From Bacillus sp. AFS098217 (GTDB lineage: Bacteria; Bacillota; Bacilli; Bacillales; Bacillaceae_G): DNA of 34,919 bases. Under the pieces are notes generated by a model that was not told the DNA's origin, searched no databases, and was given only the letters and a program-made list of their open reading frames with translations. Numbering within the stretch: position 1 is the first letter of the stretch; the number at the start of each line of letters is the position of its first letter. Of the stretch, positions 1 through 7,834 are shown piece by piece. Location: assembly GCF_002551815.1 (NCBI RefSeq), contig NZ_NVPR01000012.1, positions 7,248 through 42,166 on the forward strand, in the 5' to 3' direction. A program made the translations under genes and the position numbers.

Positions 1-41
1 AAAAGAGGGGTTTTATGTCGTTTTTTTAATTGATGTATATA
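1..41 (-). repeat. Dispersed repeat, copy A (only its 5' end lies in the window)
   Basis: The first 41 bases match, on the minus strand, the beginning of the element seen complete at 20811-21001 and 34707-34898. The shared part includes ACGACATAAAACCCCTC and the A-rich run before it. The rest of this copy lies left of the window. It resembles a B. cereus-group interspersed repeat; the family name is not assigned. Confidence 0.75.
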
Positions 42-69
42 TATTAATACGCTACCTCAGATTAGCGAC

Positions 70-104
70 AATAAAAAAACAAGAAAGAATCTCTTTCTTG
101 TTTT
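70..104 (-). terminator. Intrinsic terminator of the 115-228 peptide gene
   Basis: The arms AAACAAGAAAGA and TCTTTCTTGTTT (77-103) form a perfect 12-bp stem. On the minus strand it is followed by a run of seven T. It lies just downstream of the small gene ending at 115. Confidence 0.85.
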
Positions 105-114
105 ATCATCTATA

Positions 115-228
115 TTATTTAACAATTAAATTTGTTATCATATCAAACAATCCAATACATACTACGGCAACAGTAAAGTAGCTACAGAAATCTTTTATTG
201 GTAACTTCACTACTTCTTCTTTACGCAT
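115..228 (-). CDS. 37-residue single-pass membrane peptide
   Basis: This is a short basic N-terminus (MRKEEVVKLPIKDF) followed by one hydrophobic segment at about residues 15-35 (FTVAVVCIGLFDMITNLIV). I chose the ATG at 228 because AAGGGAG sits 9 nt upstream. The same frame runs on to an ATG at 306, but that codon has no ribosome binding site and falls inside the promoter spacer described at 277-340. The gene is monocistronic, with a strong terminator directly after the stop. Its promoter has the same layout as the peptide cassettes at 635, 8181 and 9284, so it probably belongs to their regulon although the sequence is unrelated to theirs. No family is recognised. A toxin-like, sensory or envelope-stress peptide are all open possibilities. 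Confidence 0.65.
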   Translation of the reverse strand: MRKEEVVKLPIKDFCSYFTVAVVCIGLFDMITNLIVK

Positions 229-276
229 CCCATTCTTCTCCCTTCTTAATATCTCCCTAATTTCTTTTCTATTTCT

Positions 277-340
277 ATTATGCAAAAAATATGACAAGTG
301 AGCCATCGAATTAACTTACGTAAACCTTACAATGTTGTAA
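277..340 (-). promoter_or_regulatory. Shared-architecture promoter (site 1) for the 115-228 peptide
   Basis: On the minus strand the dyad TTACA-ACAT-TGTAA (340-327) is followed after 6 nt by a third half-site CGTAA (320-316), then TTAATTCGAT, then 22 nt, then -10 CATAAT (282-277). Spacing is identical to the cassette promoters. There is no good -35, which suggests an activator. Confidence 0.7.
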
Positions 341-344
341 GGTT

Positions 345-447
345 TAAAAAAATAGCCTCATTTCCTATAGAGATGAGGTCTATTCAATAGTTAGTTGGTT
401 TTCAAATATTCATCATTCAGACAGAAAGTTGTATTTTCAAACTTCCT
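345..447 (-). ncRNA. Candidate small RNA transcribed leftward from the divergent site at 493-528
   Basis: A minus-strand promoter copy (-10 TACAAT at 459-454) predicts a start near 447. About 100 nt later there is a hairpin (384-351, AATAGACCTCAT pairing with ATGAGGCTATT) followed by a T-run, i.e. a terminator. No ORF with a ribosome binding site lies between: the best frame is a 20-codon GTG frame that starts inside the -10 region. It could be a small RNA or a decayed peptide cassette. Confidence 0.4.
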
Positions 448-453
448 ACTCAC

Positions 454-567
454 ATTGTAGTAAAGTTCGTACATAACAACTATCGAATTACCTTACACAT
501 ACATTACAAAACTGTAAGCCTCCTGTAATGTAATTCGATAGTTGCCTTCACAAGTATTTCGTACAAT
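454..567. promoter_or_regulatory. Symmetric divergent promoter (site 2)
   Basis: The central dyad TTACA-AAAC-TGTAA (504-517) is flanked on both sides, 6 nt away, by further half-sites (TTACA 493-497, TGTAA 524-528). Each side then has ATTCGATAGTT and, 33 nt beyond the outer half-site, a -10 TACAAT (562-567 on plus, 459-454 on minus). One site could therefore fire both ways. Confidence 0.7.
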
Positions 568-620
568 AAAGTCAGAAAGAGCAACAAACACAGTATTGTT
601 ACTACTTCATAAAATAAGTA
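568..620 (+). pseudogene. Relic of the first cassette peptide (A-type)
   Basis: In the cassettes at 8181 and 9284 an A-type peptide gene precedes the B-type gene. Here only its tail is recognisable (ACTACTTCATAAAATAAGTAAGG, compare GCTTCATTAAACAAGTAAGG at 8271-8290). The start codon and middle are missing, consistent with an internal deletion. Confidence 0.4.
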
Positions 621-634
621 AGGAGAGAGTAAAT

Positions 635-736
635 ATGAACAACATCACTTTTAACAAATTAGACGTAATTGGACTTGCTAGCGGTGCAGCTCTTCTTACA
701 ACTTTCATTTATGCCGCTGCAATGATTCTCGTATAA
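635..736 (+). CDS. Cassette peptide B1, 33-residue hydrophobic peptide
   Basis: The peptide begins MNNITFNKLDVIGLASG and continues with a hydrophobic stretch ending AAAMILV. It is closely related to the products at 8302-8397 and 9398-9499; all three share NNITFNKLD, IGLASG and FIYA. The start follows AAGGAGAG by about 9 nt; a longer reading from 542 would begin inside the promoter. The GLASG (GxxxG) motif in a single helix suggests helix packing. Upstream lies promoter site 2, downstream a strong terminator. The function is unknown; a class II-like bacteriocin pair member, a lytic peptide or a stress peptide are possibilities. No leader peptide or export gene is adjacent. Confidence 0.75.
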   Translation: MNNITFNKLDVIGLASGAALLTTFIYAAAMILV

Positions 737-767
737 AATTGTGTCCCCTTCCCCTTTATATAATAAA

Positions 768-800
768 GAAAACCCAACCTGTCCCGGTTGGGTTTTCCTG
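768..800 (+). terminator. Terminator of cassette 1
   Basis: AAAACCCAACC (769-779) pairs perfectly with GGTTGGGTTTT (786-796). The 3' UTR before it (GTGTCCCCTTCCCCTTTATA) is shared with the other cassettes. Confidence 0.85.
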
Positions 801-874
801 TTAAGCAATGTCTCTTGCTGTAAAATTTCGAATGCCAATCCATGAAAAGATCATTACAAAATGTAGTGATCTTT

Positions 875-1246
875 TTACCTCATCTCCAAAAGTTTACTTC
901 TCGCCTGCACAGGAATATTTTGAGCCTCAATCTCTACTACTGACTCAGCATAACGTCCTTTTGCAACAACTTTCAACGGTTCATTTCTTTTCAACATATG
1001 ATTTACTGTTTTCTTTATAGTTTGTTCTCTTCCTTTTTCATCGTAAGCAACAAATTCATATTCATACCAACCATCTCCAATGTGCTGGCCAATACCATTC
1101 ACAATCGTATAGTATTCTTTCGTTTTATAAAACGGATTATATTTATCAATTACTGGTCCAAGCTTTGTTGGTAGCAACAATACAACGACAGCTACCATCA
1201 CTATTGCAGTAAAAATTATTCTTTTCTTCAAAATTTCCCACCCCAA
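875..1246 (-). CDS. YxeA-family (DUF1093-like) small exported or anchored protein
   Basis: The protein has 123 residues. An N-terminal membrane segment follows KKR (about residues 9-26, IIFTAIVMVAVVVLLLP) and a soluble domain of about 90 residues carries the YxeA-like pattern YEYEFVAYDEKGRE, then TVNHMLKRNEPLKVVAKG. I place the start at TTG 1246 because GGAGGAGG lies 8 nt before it; an upstream in-frame GTG at 1264 would overlap that ribosome binding site. The promoter (site 3) has the shared TTACA-N4-TGTAA layout. In B. subtilis yxeA is the last gene of the yxdLM-yxeA operon controlled by the YxdJK two-component system, which fits a Bce-type box here. The family assignment rests on recognition of the pattern; the molecular function is unknown. 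Confidence 0.7.
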   Translation of the reverse strand: MGWEILKKRIIFTAIVMVAVVVLLLPTKLGPVIDKYNPFYKTKEYYTIVNGIGQHIGDGWYEYEFVAYDEKGREQTIKKTVNHMLKRNEPLKVVAKGRYAESVVEIEAQNIPVQARSKLLEMR

Positions 1247-1291
1247 GGCAGATTCCTCCTCCACACAATATGTGTAGTTTTCTATAAATTT

Positions 1292-1355
1292 ATTTTAAAG
1301 AGAGAGAATTAATTCTGCCATCGGATCACCTTACATTCCCCTTACATTTTTGTAA
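1292..1355 (-). promoter_or_regulatory. Shared-architecture promoter (site 3) for the YxeA-like gene
   Basis: On the minus strand TTACA-AAAA-TGTAA (1355-1342), 6 nt, TGTAA (1335-1331), 11 nt ending CCGAT, 22 nt, -10 TAAAAT (1297-1292). All distances equal those at sites 1, 2 and 4-6. Confidence 0.7.
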
Positions 1356-1408
1356 GAATTTAAGTGGTGTTTTATATTATTTTTAACAATTTGTGAACCT
1401 AAAAAAAC

Positions 1409-1451
1409 TGTGATAAATATCACACCCTCTATTTTCCAAAACTTTTATAAT
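1409..1451 (+). promoter_or_regulatory. FNR-type box and promoter of the nirB operon
   Basis: TGTGA-TAAATA-TCACA (1409-1424) is a perfect FNR/CRP-type dyad. A -10 TATAAT lies at 1446-1451, giving a start near 1458 and placing the box centre at about -41.5, the classic class II activator position. Bacillus Fnr is the obvious candidate, giving anaerobic induction. Confidence 0.75.
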
Positions 1452-1501
1452 ACAAGTATAAAAGTTTGTTAAACATTTCACATTTAAGAGGGGAAATGAA
1501 T

Positions 1502-3907
1502 ATGAAAAAACGCTTAATCATGATCGGAAATGGTATGGCTGGTATACGCTGTGTTGAAGAAATTTTAAAACAAGATCCAAATCTTTATGACATTACTATT
1601 TTTGGTGATGAACCTCATCCAAACTATAACCGTATTATGCTATCTCACGTCTTACAAGGAAAAACGAATATACAAGATATCATCATGAACGAATTCAGTT
1701 GGTATGAAGAAAATAATATTACACTGTATACAAATGAAAAAGTAAAAAATATTGATCGAGAAGAACAAGTCATTGTGACAGAAAAGAATCGTATTGTTAT
1801 GTACGATAAACTCATTATCGCAACAGGTTCCAGTGCTTTTATTTTACCTGTTGAAGGTTCGGGGCTTCCAGGTGTAACAGGCTTTCGCACAATTGAAGAT
1901 ACACAATTTATGATGAATACCGCTAAACAATATAAAAAAGCCGTTGTCATAGGCGGAGGATTACTCGGGTTAGAAGCTGCAAGAGGGCTTATTGACTTAG
2001 GAATGGACGTGCATGTTGTCCATTTAATGCCTTACTTAATGGAGCAACAACTTGATGCTAAGGCTGCTTCATTACTGCGTGAAGACTTAGAAGCACAAGG
2101 TATGAAGTTTCTTATGAAAAAGAAAACTGTAAAGATTCTTGGCACTGACCATGTTGAAGGTATCCAATTTGAAGATGGCGATGTTGTAACATGCGATTTA
2201 ATTGTAATGGCTGTTGGAATACGCCCTAATACACAATTAGCAAAGGATGCTGGTTTACTTGTAAATCGCGGCATCGTTACCAATGACTATATGCAAACAG
2301 ATGACGAGGCAATCTATGCAGTTGGTGAATGCGCAGAACATAATGGTATTGCCTATGGTCTTGTTGCTCCCTTATATGAACAAGGTGCTACATTAGCAAA
2401 ACATATAACAAATTCACAGACATCTGGATATACAGGTAGCATCGTCGGTACACAACTCAAAGTTGCTGGATGCGATTTATTCTCTGCCGGACAAATCTAT
2501 GAAGATGATAAGACGAAAGCAATCTCTATATTTAATGAGTGCACACGTTCCTATAAAAAAGTACTAATCCGTGACAATAAAGTTGTTGGTGTTGTTTTAT
2601 ATGGTGATACAGCTGACGGCACACGCCTCTTTAGTATGTTAAAAAAGGCGGAAGATATCCAAGAATACACACCAGCTTCTCTTCTCCACAAAGCCGGTGA
2701 AGAAAGTGGACTTGACGTTGCAAATATGAGTTCAGATGATACCGTTTGTGGATGTAATGGTGTTACAAAGGGAACTATTGTTCATGCCATCTTAGAACAA
2801 GAATTAACAACTTTTGAAGAAGTAAAGGGCTGCACAAAAGCTGCTGGATCATGTGGTAAATGTCGTCCAGTTGTTGAACAAGTTTTATCTCATACACTCG
2901 GTGATAGTTTTGATGCATCTGCTCAATCGGTTGGTATGTGTGGATGCACAACTTTATCACGTGATGAAGTTGTCACAGCAATTCATGAGAAAGGGCTAAA
3001 ATCCCCAAAAGAAGTGCGAAACGTCCTTGGCTTCACACATGAAGATGGCTGTTCAAAATGCCGTCCTGCATTAAATTACTATTTACGTATGGCACGTCCA
3101 GAAGAATATGCCGATGATAAATCATCGCGCTTCGTTAATGAAAGAATGAACGGCAATATTCAGCATGATGGTACATTTTCTGTTATTCCTCGTATGTACG
3201 GCGGCGTTACTACCGCAGACGATTTAATGAGAATTGCCGAGGTTGCGAAAAAGTATGATGTACCGCTCGTAAAAATAACAGGTGCAAGCCGAATTGGCTT
3301 ATACGGTGTAAAAAAAGAAGATTTACCGAAAGTATGGGCTGACCTTGATATGAATTCTGGTTATGCCTATTCCAAATCTCTTCGTAATGTAAAATCGTGT
3401 GTTGGTTCCCGTTTCTGTCGCTTCGGTACAAAAGATTCATTGGGACTTGGTATGTTACTTGAGCAATCATTAGAAATGGTAGATACACCTCATAAAATGA
3501 AAATGGGCGTAACGGGTTGTCCGCGTAACTGTGCAGAAGCATTAACAAAGGACTTCGGCGTCGTTTGTGTTGAAAATGGATTCCAGCTTTATATCGGCGG
3601 TAACGGTGGTACAGAAGTTCGTGAAGCTGATTTTGTAATGATTGTCCCTACAGAAGAAGATGTACTTCGCATTGCCACAGCTTATGTACAACATTACCGT
3701 GAAACTGGTATTTACGGTGAACGAACAGCTCCTTGGGTAGAACGAATCGGCTTAGATCACATAAAAGAAATACTGCAAAATGAAAAGATAGTTACTATGT
3801 TAAATGAACGTTTCCAAACAGCGCGTAGCACATATGAAGAAGCTTGGGGACAAGCATTAGAAACCAAGTCATTAAAAGCCATGTATGAAGTAGAAACTGT
3901 ACAGTAA
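1502..3907 (+). CDS. nirB: Nitrite reductase [NAD(P)H] large subunit NirB
   Basis: The large subunit reduces nitrite to ammonium in the cytoplasm with NAD(P)H. The 801 residues match the usual length. Domains in order: FAD-binding Rossmann (GNGMAG at 9-14), NAD-binding motif VIGGGLLGLEAARG near 150, two BFD-like [2Fe-2S] segments (CGCNG with CGKC near 420-460; CGCTT with CSKC near 485-520), then the sulfite/nitrite reductase domain. The siroheme/[4Fe-4S] cysteines are CVGSRFC (about 637) and CPRNC (about 673). I prefer ATG 1502 over ATG 1496 because AGAGGGG lies 8 nt before it. It leads a five-gene operon with nirD and siroheme genes, under an FNR-type box. Confidence 0.95.
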   Translation: MKKRLIMIGNGMAGIRCVEEILKQDPNLYDITIFGDEPHPNYNRIMLSHVLQGKTNIQDIIMNEFSWYEENNITLYTNEKVKNIDREEQVIVTEKNRIVMYDKLIIATGSSAFILPVEGSGLPGVTGFRTIEDTQFMMNTAKQYKKAVVIGGGLLGLEAARGLIDLGMDVHVVHLMPYLMEQQLDAKAASLLREDLEAQGMKFLMKKKTVKILGTDHVEGIQFEDGDVVTCDLIVMAVGIRPNTQLAKDAGLLVNRGIVTNDYMQTDDEAIYAVGECAEHNGIAYGLVAPLYEQGATLAKHITNSQTSGYTGSIVGTQLKVAGCDLFSAGQIYEDDKTKAISIFNECTRSYKKVLIRDNKVVGVVLYGDTADGTRLFSMLKKAEDIQEYTPASLLHKAGEESGLDVANMSSDDTVCGCNGVTKGTIVHAILEQELTTFEEVKGCTKAAGSCGKCRPVVEQVLSHTLGDSFDASAQSVGMCGCTTLSRDEVVTAIHEKGLKSPKEVRNVLGFTHEDGCSKCRPALNYYLRMARPEEYADDKSSRFVNERMNGNIQHDGTFSVIPRMYGGVTTADDLMRIAEVAKKYDVPLVKITGASRIGLYGVKKEDLPKVWADLDMNSGYAYSKSLRNVKSCVGSRFCRFGTKDSLGLGMLLEQSLEMVDTPHKMKMGVTGCPRNCAEALTKDFGVVCVENGFQLYIGGNGGTEVREADFVMIVPTEEDVLRIATAYVQHYRETGIYGERTAPWVERIGLDHIKEILQNEKIVTMLNERFQTARSTYEEAWGQALETKSLKAMYEVETVQ

Positions 3908-3919
3908 GGAGCGATCTAC

Positions 3920-4237
3920 ATGTTACAAACAAAAGAAAAAATAAAAATAATGCGTGCAGAAGACCTTCCTATTCAAATAGGTAAGGAAGTGCGAATCAAT
4001 GAAAAATCTATCGCCTTATTTCATCTTTCAAGTGGCGATATCCGTGCTGTAGAAAATCGATGTCCGCATAAAAACGGGCCTTTAGCCGAAGGAATTGTTT
4101 CTGGAGAATTCATCTTCTGTCCGTTACATGACTGGAAGATTTCATTAGTCACAGGCGAAGTTCAAAAACCTGACGATGGTTGTATTCAAACGTATGAAGT
4201 AGAAGTTATTAATGGCGATATTTATATATACATGTAG
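3920..4237 (+). CDS. nirD: Nitrite reductase small subunit NirD (Rieske type)
   Basis: This 105-residue Rieske-like partner of NirB has the two ligand pairs C48-x-H50 (CPHKNGPL) and C67-x2-H70 (CPLHDWK). That is the full set for a [2Fe-2S] cluster, which NirD proteins often lack in enterobacteria, so electron transfer by this subunit is plausible here. It begins 12 nt after nirB with AAGGAG 8 nt before the ATG. Co-transcription with nirB is expected from the spacing. Confidence 0.93.
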   Translation: MLQTKEKIKIMRAEDLPIQIGKEVRINEKSIALFHLSSGDIRAVENRCPHKNGPLAEGIVSGEFIFCPLHDWKISLVTGEVQKPDDGCIQTYEVEVINGDIYIYM

Positions 4238-4269
4238 CTTGTGAAAGGAGGCTTTCGCTTCCTTTCAAG
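4238..4269 (+). other. Intercistronic hairpin between nirD and the SUMT-hemD gene
   Basis: CTTGTGAAAGGAGGC pairs with GCTTCCTTTCAAG around a TTTC loop. No T-run follows, so it is more likely an mRNA processing or stability element than a terminator. Confidence 0.5.
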
Positions 4270-4291
4270 TCAAAATAGATGAGGTGGAGAG

Positions 4292-5716
4292 ATGAACGGA
4301 TACGTATATTTAGTTGGTGCAGGACCTGGTGACGAAGGACTTATTACAAAAAAAGCTATAGATTGCCTAAAAAAAGCAGACGTTGTTTTATACGATCGCT
4401 TGTTGAATCAAAATTTACTTCGTTATACGAAGCCAACATGCGATCTCGTCTATTGCGGGAAAATGCCAACAAATCATATTATGCGACAAGAAATGATTAA
4501 TACTCATTTAATTCAGTCCGCAAAAGAAGGTAAAACTGTCGTTCGCTTAAAAGGTGGGGATCCGTCCATTTTTGGCCGCGTTGGTGAAGAAGCAGCCGCT
4601 TTAGCTGAAGAAAACATTTCATATGAGATTGTCCCAGGTATTACATCTAGTATTGCTGCTAGTGCGTATGCTGGCATCCCTCTTACCCATCGTAATTACA
4701 GCAATAGTGTAACTTTGTTAACTGGTCATACAAAAGGAGCAATTAGTGACCAAGTAAATTATAGTGCCCTTTTAAATAGTGACACAATCGCCTTTTACAT
4801 GGGAGTTAAAAATCTACCGGTAATTTGCGAAAATTTATTACAAACAGGAAGAAAAGAAGATACACCCGTAGCAGTCATTGAATGGGGGACAACAGGAAAA
4901 CAACGAGTTGTTACAGGTACGCTCTCCACAATAGTTGATCATGTAAAAAAGGAACAGATTTCTAATCCCTCGATGACAATCGTTGGTGAGGTGGTATCCT
5001 TACGTAAACAAATTGCCTGGCAAGAACACAAACCACTACACGGAAAAAAAGTTTTATTTGTCTCTGCAACAAGCAAAACAAGTATAATATCGCAAGAGTT
5101 ACAAGCAGCTGGAGCAGACATATATCAAATACCAACTTTCAAAAAGCAAGAACACCAATTAACATCTGGTCAACTCTGCGAAATATTTAAAGCGAACCGT
5201 CTTGTTTTTTGTTCACCTGAAAGCGTTGGAATCTTGTTACAATCATGTGTGCAACATCAAAAAGATATTCGTTCCTTGCAAGCAACGCTGCAATATATGA
5301 ATGTTGCTACACAAAAAGAGCTTATGCAGTATGGACTTTTAGGTGCACCTGCAACATGTTCCACTGAAACAACCGTTTATCTAGGTCGAAATATCAATCA
5401 CATTTCCGTTATCCAAGAAAGAATAGGTGCTGGTTCTTATATGATGACACATCAATATAACATTGATCATCGTTTTGATGAAGTTCATTCACGTACACTG
5501 ACTGAATTTACATGGGATAGCATTTTCTTTGAGGGGCGTGCTGCAATTGATACGTTTATAACAGAAGTAAAACGCCTTGGTTTCACAGATATTATGAAAT
5601 TACCATTCTCATATATCGATGAACCGACTTTACAATATGCCAATAAGGTCGGATTTCATTACATTGATGATCAACTGCAAGCTATCATCAATGACAAAGA
5701 GGTGATCACACAATGA
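4292..5716 (+). CDS. Fused uroporphyrinogen-III C-methyltransferase / uroporphyrinogen-III synthase
   Basis: The 474 residues hold two enzymes. Residues 1-245 are a SUMT (CobA/NasF type) with GAGPGDEGLITKKA at 9-22, VVRLKGGDPSIFGR near 85 and VPGITSS near 115; this domain methylates uroporphyrinogen III to precorrin-2 with SAM. Residues from about 255 to the end resemble HemD, which closes hydroxymethylbilane to uroporphyrinogen III. The fusion lets one protein feed the siroheme branch without drawing on the housekeeping hemD. It starts after GGTGGAGAG and overlaps sirB by 4 nt (ATGA). The HemD half is divergent and its activity is not certain. Confidence 0.9.
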   Translation: MNGYVYLVGAGPGDEGLITKKAIDCLKKADVVLYDRLLNQNLLRYTKPTCDLVYCGKMPTNHIMRQEMINTHLIQSAKEGKTVVRLKGGDPSIFGRVGEEAAALAEENISYEIVPGITSSIAASAYAGIPLTHRNYSNSVTLLTGHTKGAISDQVNYSALLNSDTIAFYMGVKNLPVICENLLQTGRKEDTPVAVIEWGTTGKQRVVTGTLSTIVDHVKKEQISNPSMTIVGEVVSLRKQIAWQEHKPLHGKKVLFVSATSKTSIISQELQAAGADIYQIPTFKKQEHQLTSGQLCEIFKANRLVFCSPESVGILLQSCVQHQKDIRSLQATLQYMNVATQKELMQYGLLGAPATCSTETTVYLGRNINHISVIQERIGAGSYMMTHQYNIDHRFDEVHSRTLTEFTWDSIFFEGRAAIDTFITEVKRLGFTDIMKLPFSYIDEPTLQYANKVGFHYIDDQLQAIINDKEVITQ

Positions 5717-6423
5717 AAGGCATTGTTTATATTGGACATGGTAGCCGTTTACACGAGGGCAATGAACAGTTCACGCACTTCATTCAGTCCGTTATAAACG
5801 AGCGAAGTGAAAGTATCCAAAAAATAGGATTTCTTGAACTAACAACACCGACTATTCAAGATGCAATTATAGAAGCAATCACTGAAGGTGCAACTGAGGT
5901 TTTAATTGTCCCTGTTTTATTATTTGCAGCAGCTCATTATAAACGTGATGTTCCTTTTGAAATTAAGAAAATACAAAAGCTTTATCCACACATTACATTT
6001 TCAGTTGCACCACCTTTCAGTACACATCCGCTTATGGTTGAACTGGTAATAAAACGAATACGTGAAGCCATGCCCACAAAAGATAGTGAAATCTTACTTG
6101 TCGGCCGTGGTAGCAGTGATTCTCAGCCTATGCATGAATTAAAACAAATTGGATTAGCAGTTGCACAAAGGCTGAGCCTGCCAGTTTCGTGTTCCTTTTT
6201 AACAAAAGGAACACCTTCATTTACTGACGAACTCAATGAAAAGACAGTATCGACAAATCATGTATATGTCATGCCTTATCTTCTCTTCACTGGGCTATTA
6301 CTTCAAAAAATTAATCGACATGCAAAAAAATATGCTAACGTTACAACCTGTAACTGCCTTCAATTTGATTCCTACATGAAAACAGCTTTACTAGAACGAA
6401 TGGAGGAATATGTACATGTATAA
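5713..6423 (+). CDS. sirB: Sirohydrochlorin ferrochelatase SirB (CbiX family)
   Basis: SirB inserts Fe2+ into sirohydrochlorin to make siroheme. The 236 residues contain two CbiX-like halves. The N-terminal half has GHGSRLHEGN (His 9) and VPVLLFAAAHYKRDVP with the second metal-binding His; the C-terminal half keeps GRGSSDS in place of GHGS, so its histidine is lost and only the first half is likely catalytic, as is usual for long SirB. GAGGTG precedes the ATG by 8 nt. It overlaps the upstream gene by 4 nt and the downstream gene by 8 nt, implying coupled translation. Confidence 0.9.
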   Translation: MKGIVYIGHGSRLHEGNEQFTHFIQSVINERSESIQKIGFLELTTPTIQDAIIEAITEGATEVLIVPVLLFAAAHYKRDVPFEIKKIQKLYPHITFSVAPPFSTHPLMVELVIKRIREAMPTKDSEILLVGRGSSDSQPMHELKQIGLAVAQRLSLPVSCSFLTKGTPSFTDELNEKTVSTNHVYVMPYLLFTGLLLQKINRHAKKYANVTTCNCLQFDSYMKTALLERMEEYVHV

Positions 6424-6874
6424 CATTTATCCGATTATGTGTAATCTACAAGATAAAAATGTTGTCATTATCGGCGGTGGAAAGATTGCATACCGAAAGG
6501 CAGCTGGATTAAAAAATACAGGAGCTTTTGTTACTGTTGTAAGCCCATATATTTGTGAAGAAATGAAGAAGCTTACCTATATTACATGGAAGAAAAAAAT
6601 ATTCGCAGAAGAAGATATTCAAGACGCTCACCTTATCTATGCTGCCACGAATCACCATGATATAAATATGATGGTCAAACAGGCTGCACATGATTTTCAA
6701 TGGGTTAACATTGTAAGTGATGGAACAGAATCCTCTTTCCATACACCAGCAATCATTCGGAATGATGAATATGTTATAAGTGTATCAACTTCCGGTAAAA
6801 ACCCATCCTTTGCAAAACGAATCAAACAAAAATTAATAACAAACCTTCCTCAAATATTAAAGCAAAAAAGATGA
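6416..6874 (+). CDS. sirC: Precorrin-2 dehydrogenase SirC
   Basis: SirC is the NAD+-dependent enzyme that oxidises precorrin-2 to sirohydrochlorin. With the start at 6416 it has 152 residues, the size of a stand-alone SirC (YlnF) without a chelatase domain. The Rossmann motif is VVIIGGGKIAYRKAAGL near residue 16, followed by VTVVSPY. I chose ATG 6416 because GGAGGA lies 8 nt upstream; ATG 6410 would be only 2 nt from it. It is the last gene of the nir/siroheme operon and its stop codon sits inside the terminator stem. Confidence 0.9.
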   Translation: MYNIYPIMCNLQDKNVVIIGGGKIAYRKAAGLKNTGAFVTVVSPYICEEMKKLTYITWKKKIFAEEDIQDAHLIYAATNHHDINMMVKQAAHDFQWVNIVSDGTESSFHTPAIIRNDEYVISVSTSGKNPSFAKRIKQKLITNLPQILKQKR

Positions 6875-6898
6875 ACGAATCCTCTCGCTCATCTTTTT
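6864..6898. terminator. Bidirectional terminator between sirC and the YitT gene
   Basis: AAAAAGATGA pairs with TCATCTTTTT with T-runs on both strands. It serves sirC (+) and the convergent gene at 6897-7733 (-). Confidence 0.85.
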
Positions 6899-7733
6899 AA
6901 CTTGCTTTAAAGCCGCCGCCAAGTACATCTCGTACATCGTGAATAACAACAAATGCACTTTTATCTACTTCGCTAATGACTTGTTTTAATTTCACAAGTT
7001 CTTGCTTATTAATAACGACATATAATACTTCTTTATTTTTCCCAGTATATCCGCCGCGTCCTTCTAATATCGTAACACCGCGTGTCATATGCTTCGTAAT
7101 CGTCTCACGAATTAAATCAGGTTGATTTGATATAATCGTAACCGCTATTTTCGTATTCATTCCTTCTACGACGAAGTCAATTACTTTCGCCCCAATAAAT
7201 ACCGCTACAAGAGTATACATTGCTTTTTCTTGTCCAATAATAAACACAGATCCAGCAATTACAACAATATCAATAATGAGAACGCCTTTTCCAACACTCC
7301 AGCCTAAATATTGATTTGCTAATTGTGCTAAAATTGCTGATCCTCCCGATGTACCTCCCGCTCGGAACATACAACCTAATCCGACACCTACAAACACACC
7401 AGCAAACAAAGCAGCTAATAGTGTATCGCCATTCACTTGATGTCCGATATGTTCTGTAGCATATAAAAACAAAGATGTTTCCACAATCCCAAGAATTGTG
7501 TAAACCATCGTTTTTTTATCAAAGAATTTATAACCAATAGCTAATAGAACAGCATTCAAGGCAAAGTTCACAATCCCTGGTGACCATCCAAATAAATAAT
7601 ACGTAACAACCGTTAGGCCAATTATTCCACCCTCTGATAAACGGTTTGGAATTGCAAAGTAGTTAATACCAATTGCAAACAATAAGGAACCAATTGTAAT
7701 TAATGCGATCTCTTTCATTCGTTGATTAATCAT
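6897..7733 (-). CDS. YitT-family membrane protein with C-terminal DUF2179
   Basis: The 278 residues comprise about five to six N-terminal membrane helices (GSLLFAIGINYFAIP, GIIGLTVVTYYLFGW and others, to about 175) and a cytoplasmic DUF2179 domain (about 200-275: ILEGRGGYTGKNKEVLYVVI). The loop GCMFRAGGTSGGSAILAQ is typical of the family. The start follows GGGGGGAGGT by 7 nt. The family is widespread in Firmicutes without a firmly established substrate. It converges on the nir operon and shares its terminator; no functional link is visible. Confidence 0.85.
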   Translation of the reverse strand: MINQRMKEIALITIGSLLFAIGINYFAIPNRLSEGGIIGLTVVTYYLFGWSPGIVNFALNAVLLAIGYKFFDKKTMVYTILGIVETSLFLYATEHIGHQVNGDTLLAALFAGVFVGVGLGCMFRAGGTSGGSAILAQLANQYLGWSVGKGVLIIDIVVIAGSVFIIGQEKAMYTLVAVFIGAKVIDFVVEGMNTKIAVTIISNQPDLIRETITKHMTRGVTILEGRGGYTGKNKEVLYVVINKQELVKLKQVISEVDKSAFVVIHDVRDVLGGGFKAS

Positions 7734-7834
7734 AGTTTGTACCTCCCCCCATTTGACATTGTATCACTATCTCCTAGAGGTATAGAAGTGGTTTTTATCG
7801 TACCCTTTTTCTTATGACAGCTATATTATTATGT

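Noticed and set aside
808-1020. Plus-strand ORF opposite the YxeA-like gene
   Set aside because: It is antisense to a better-supported gene and has no ribosome binding site.
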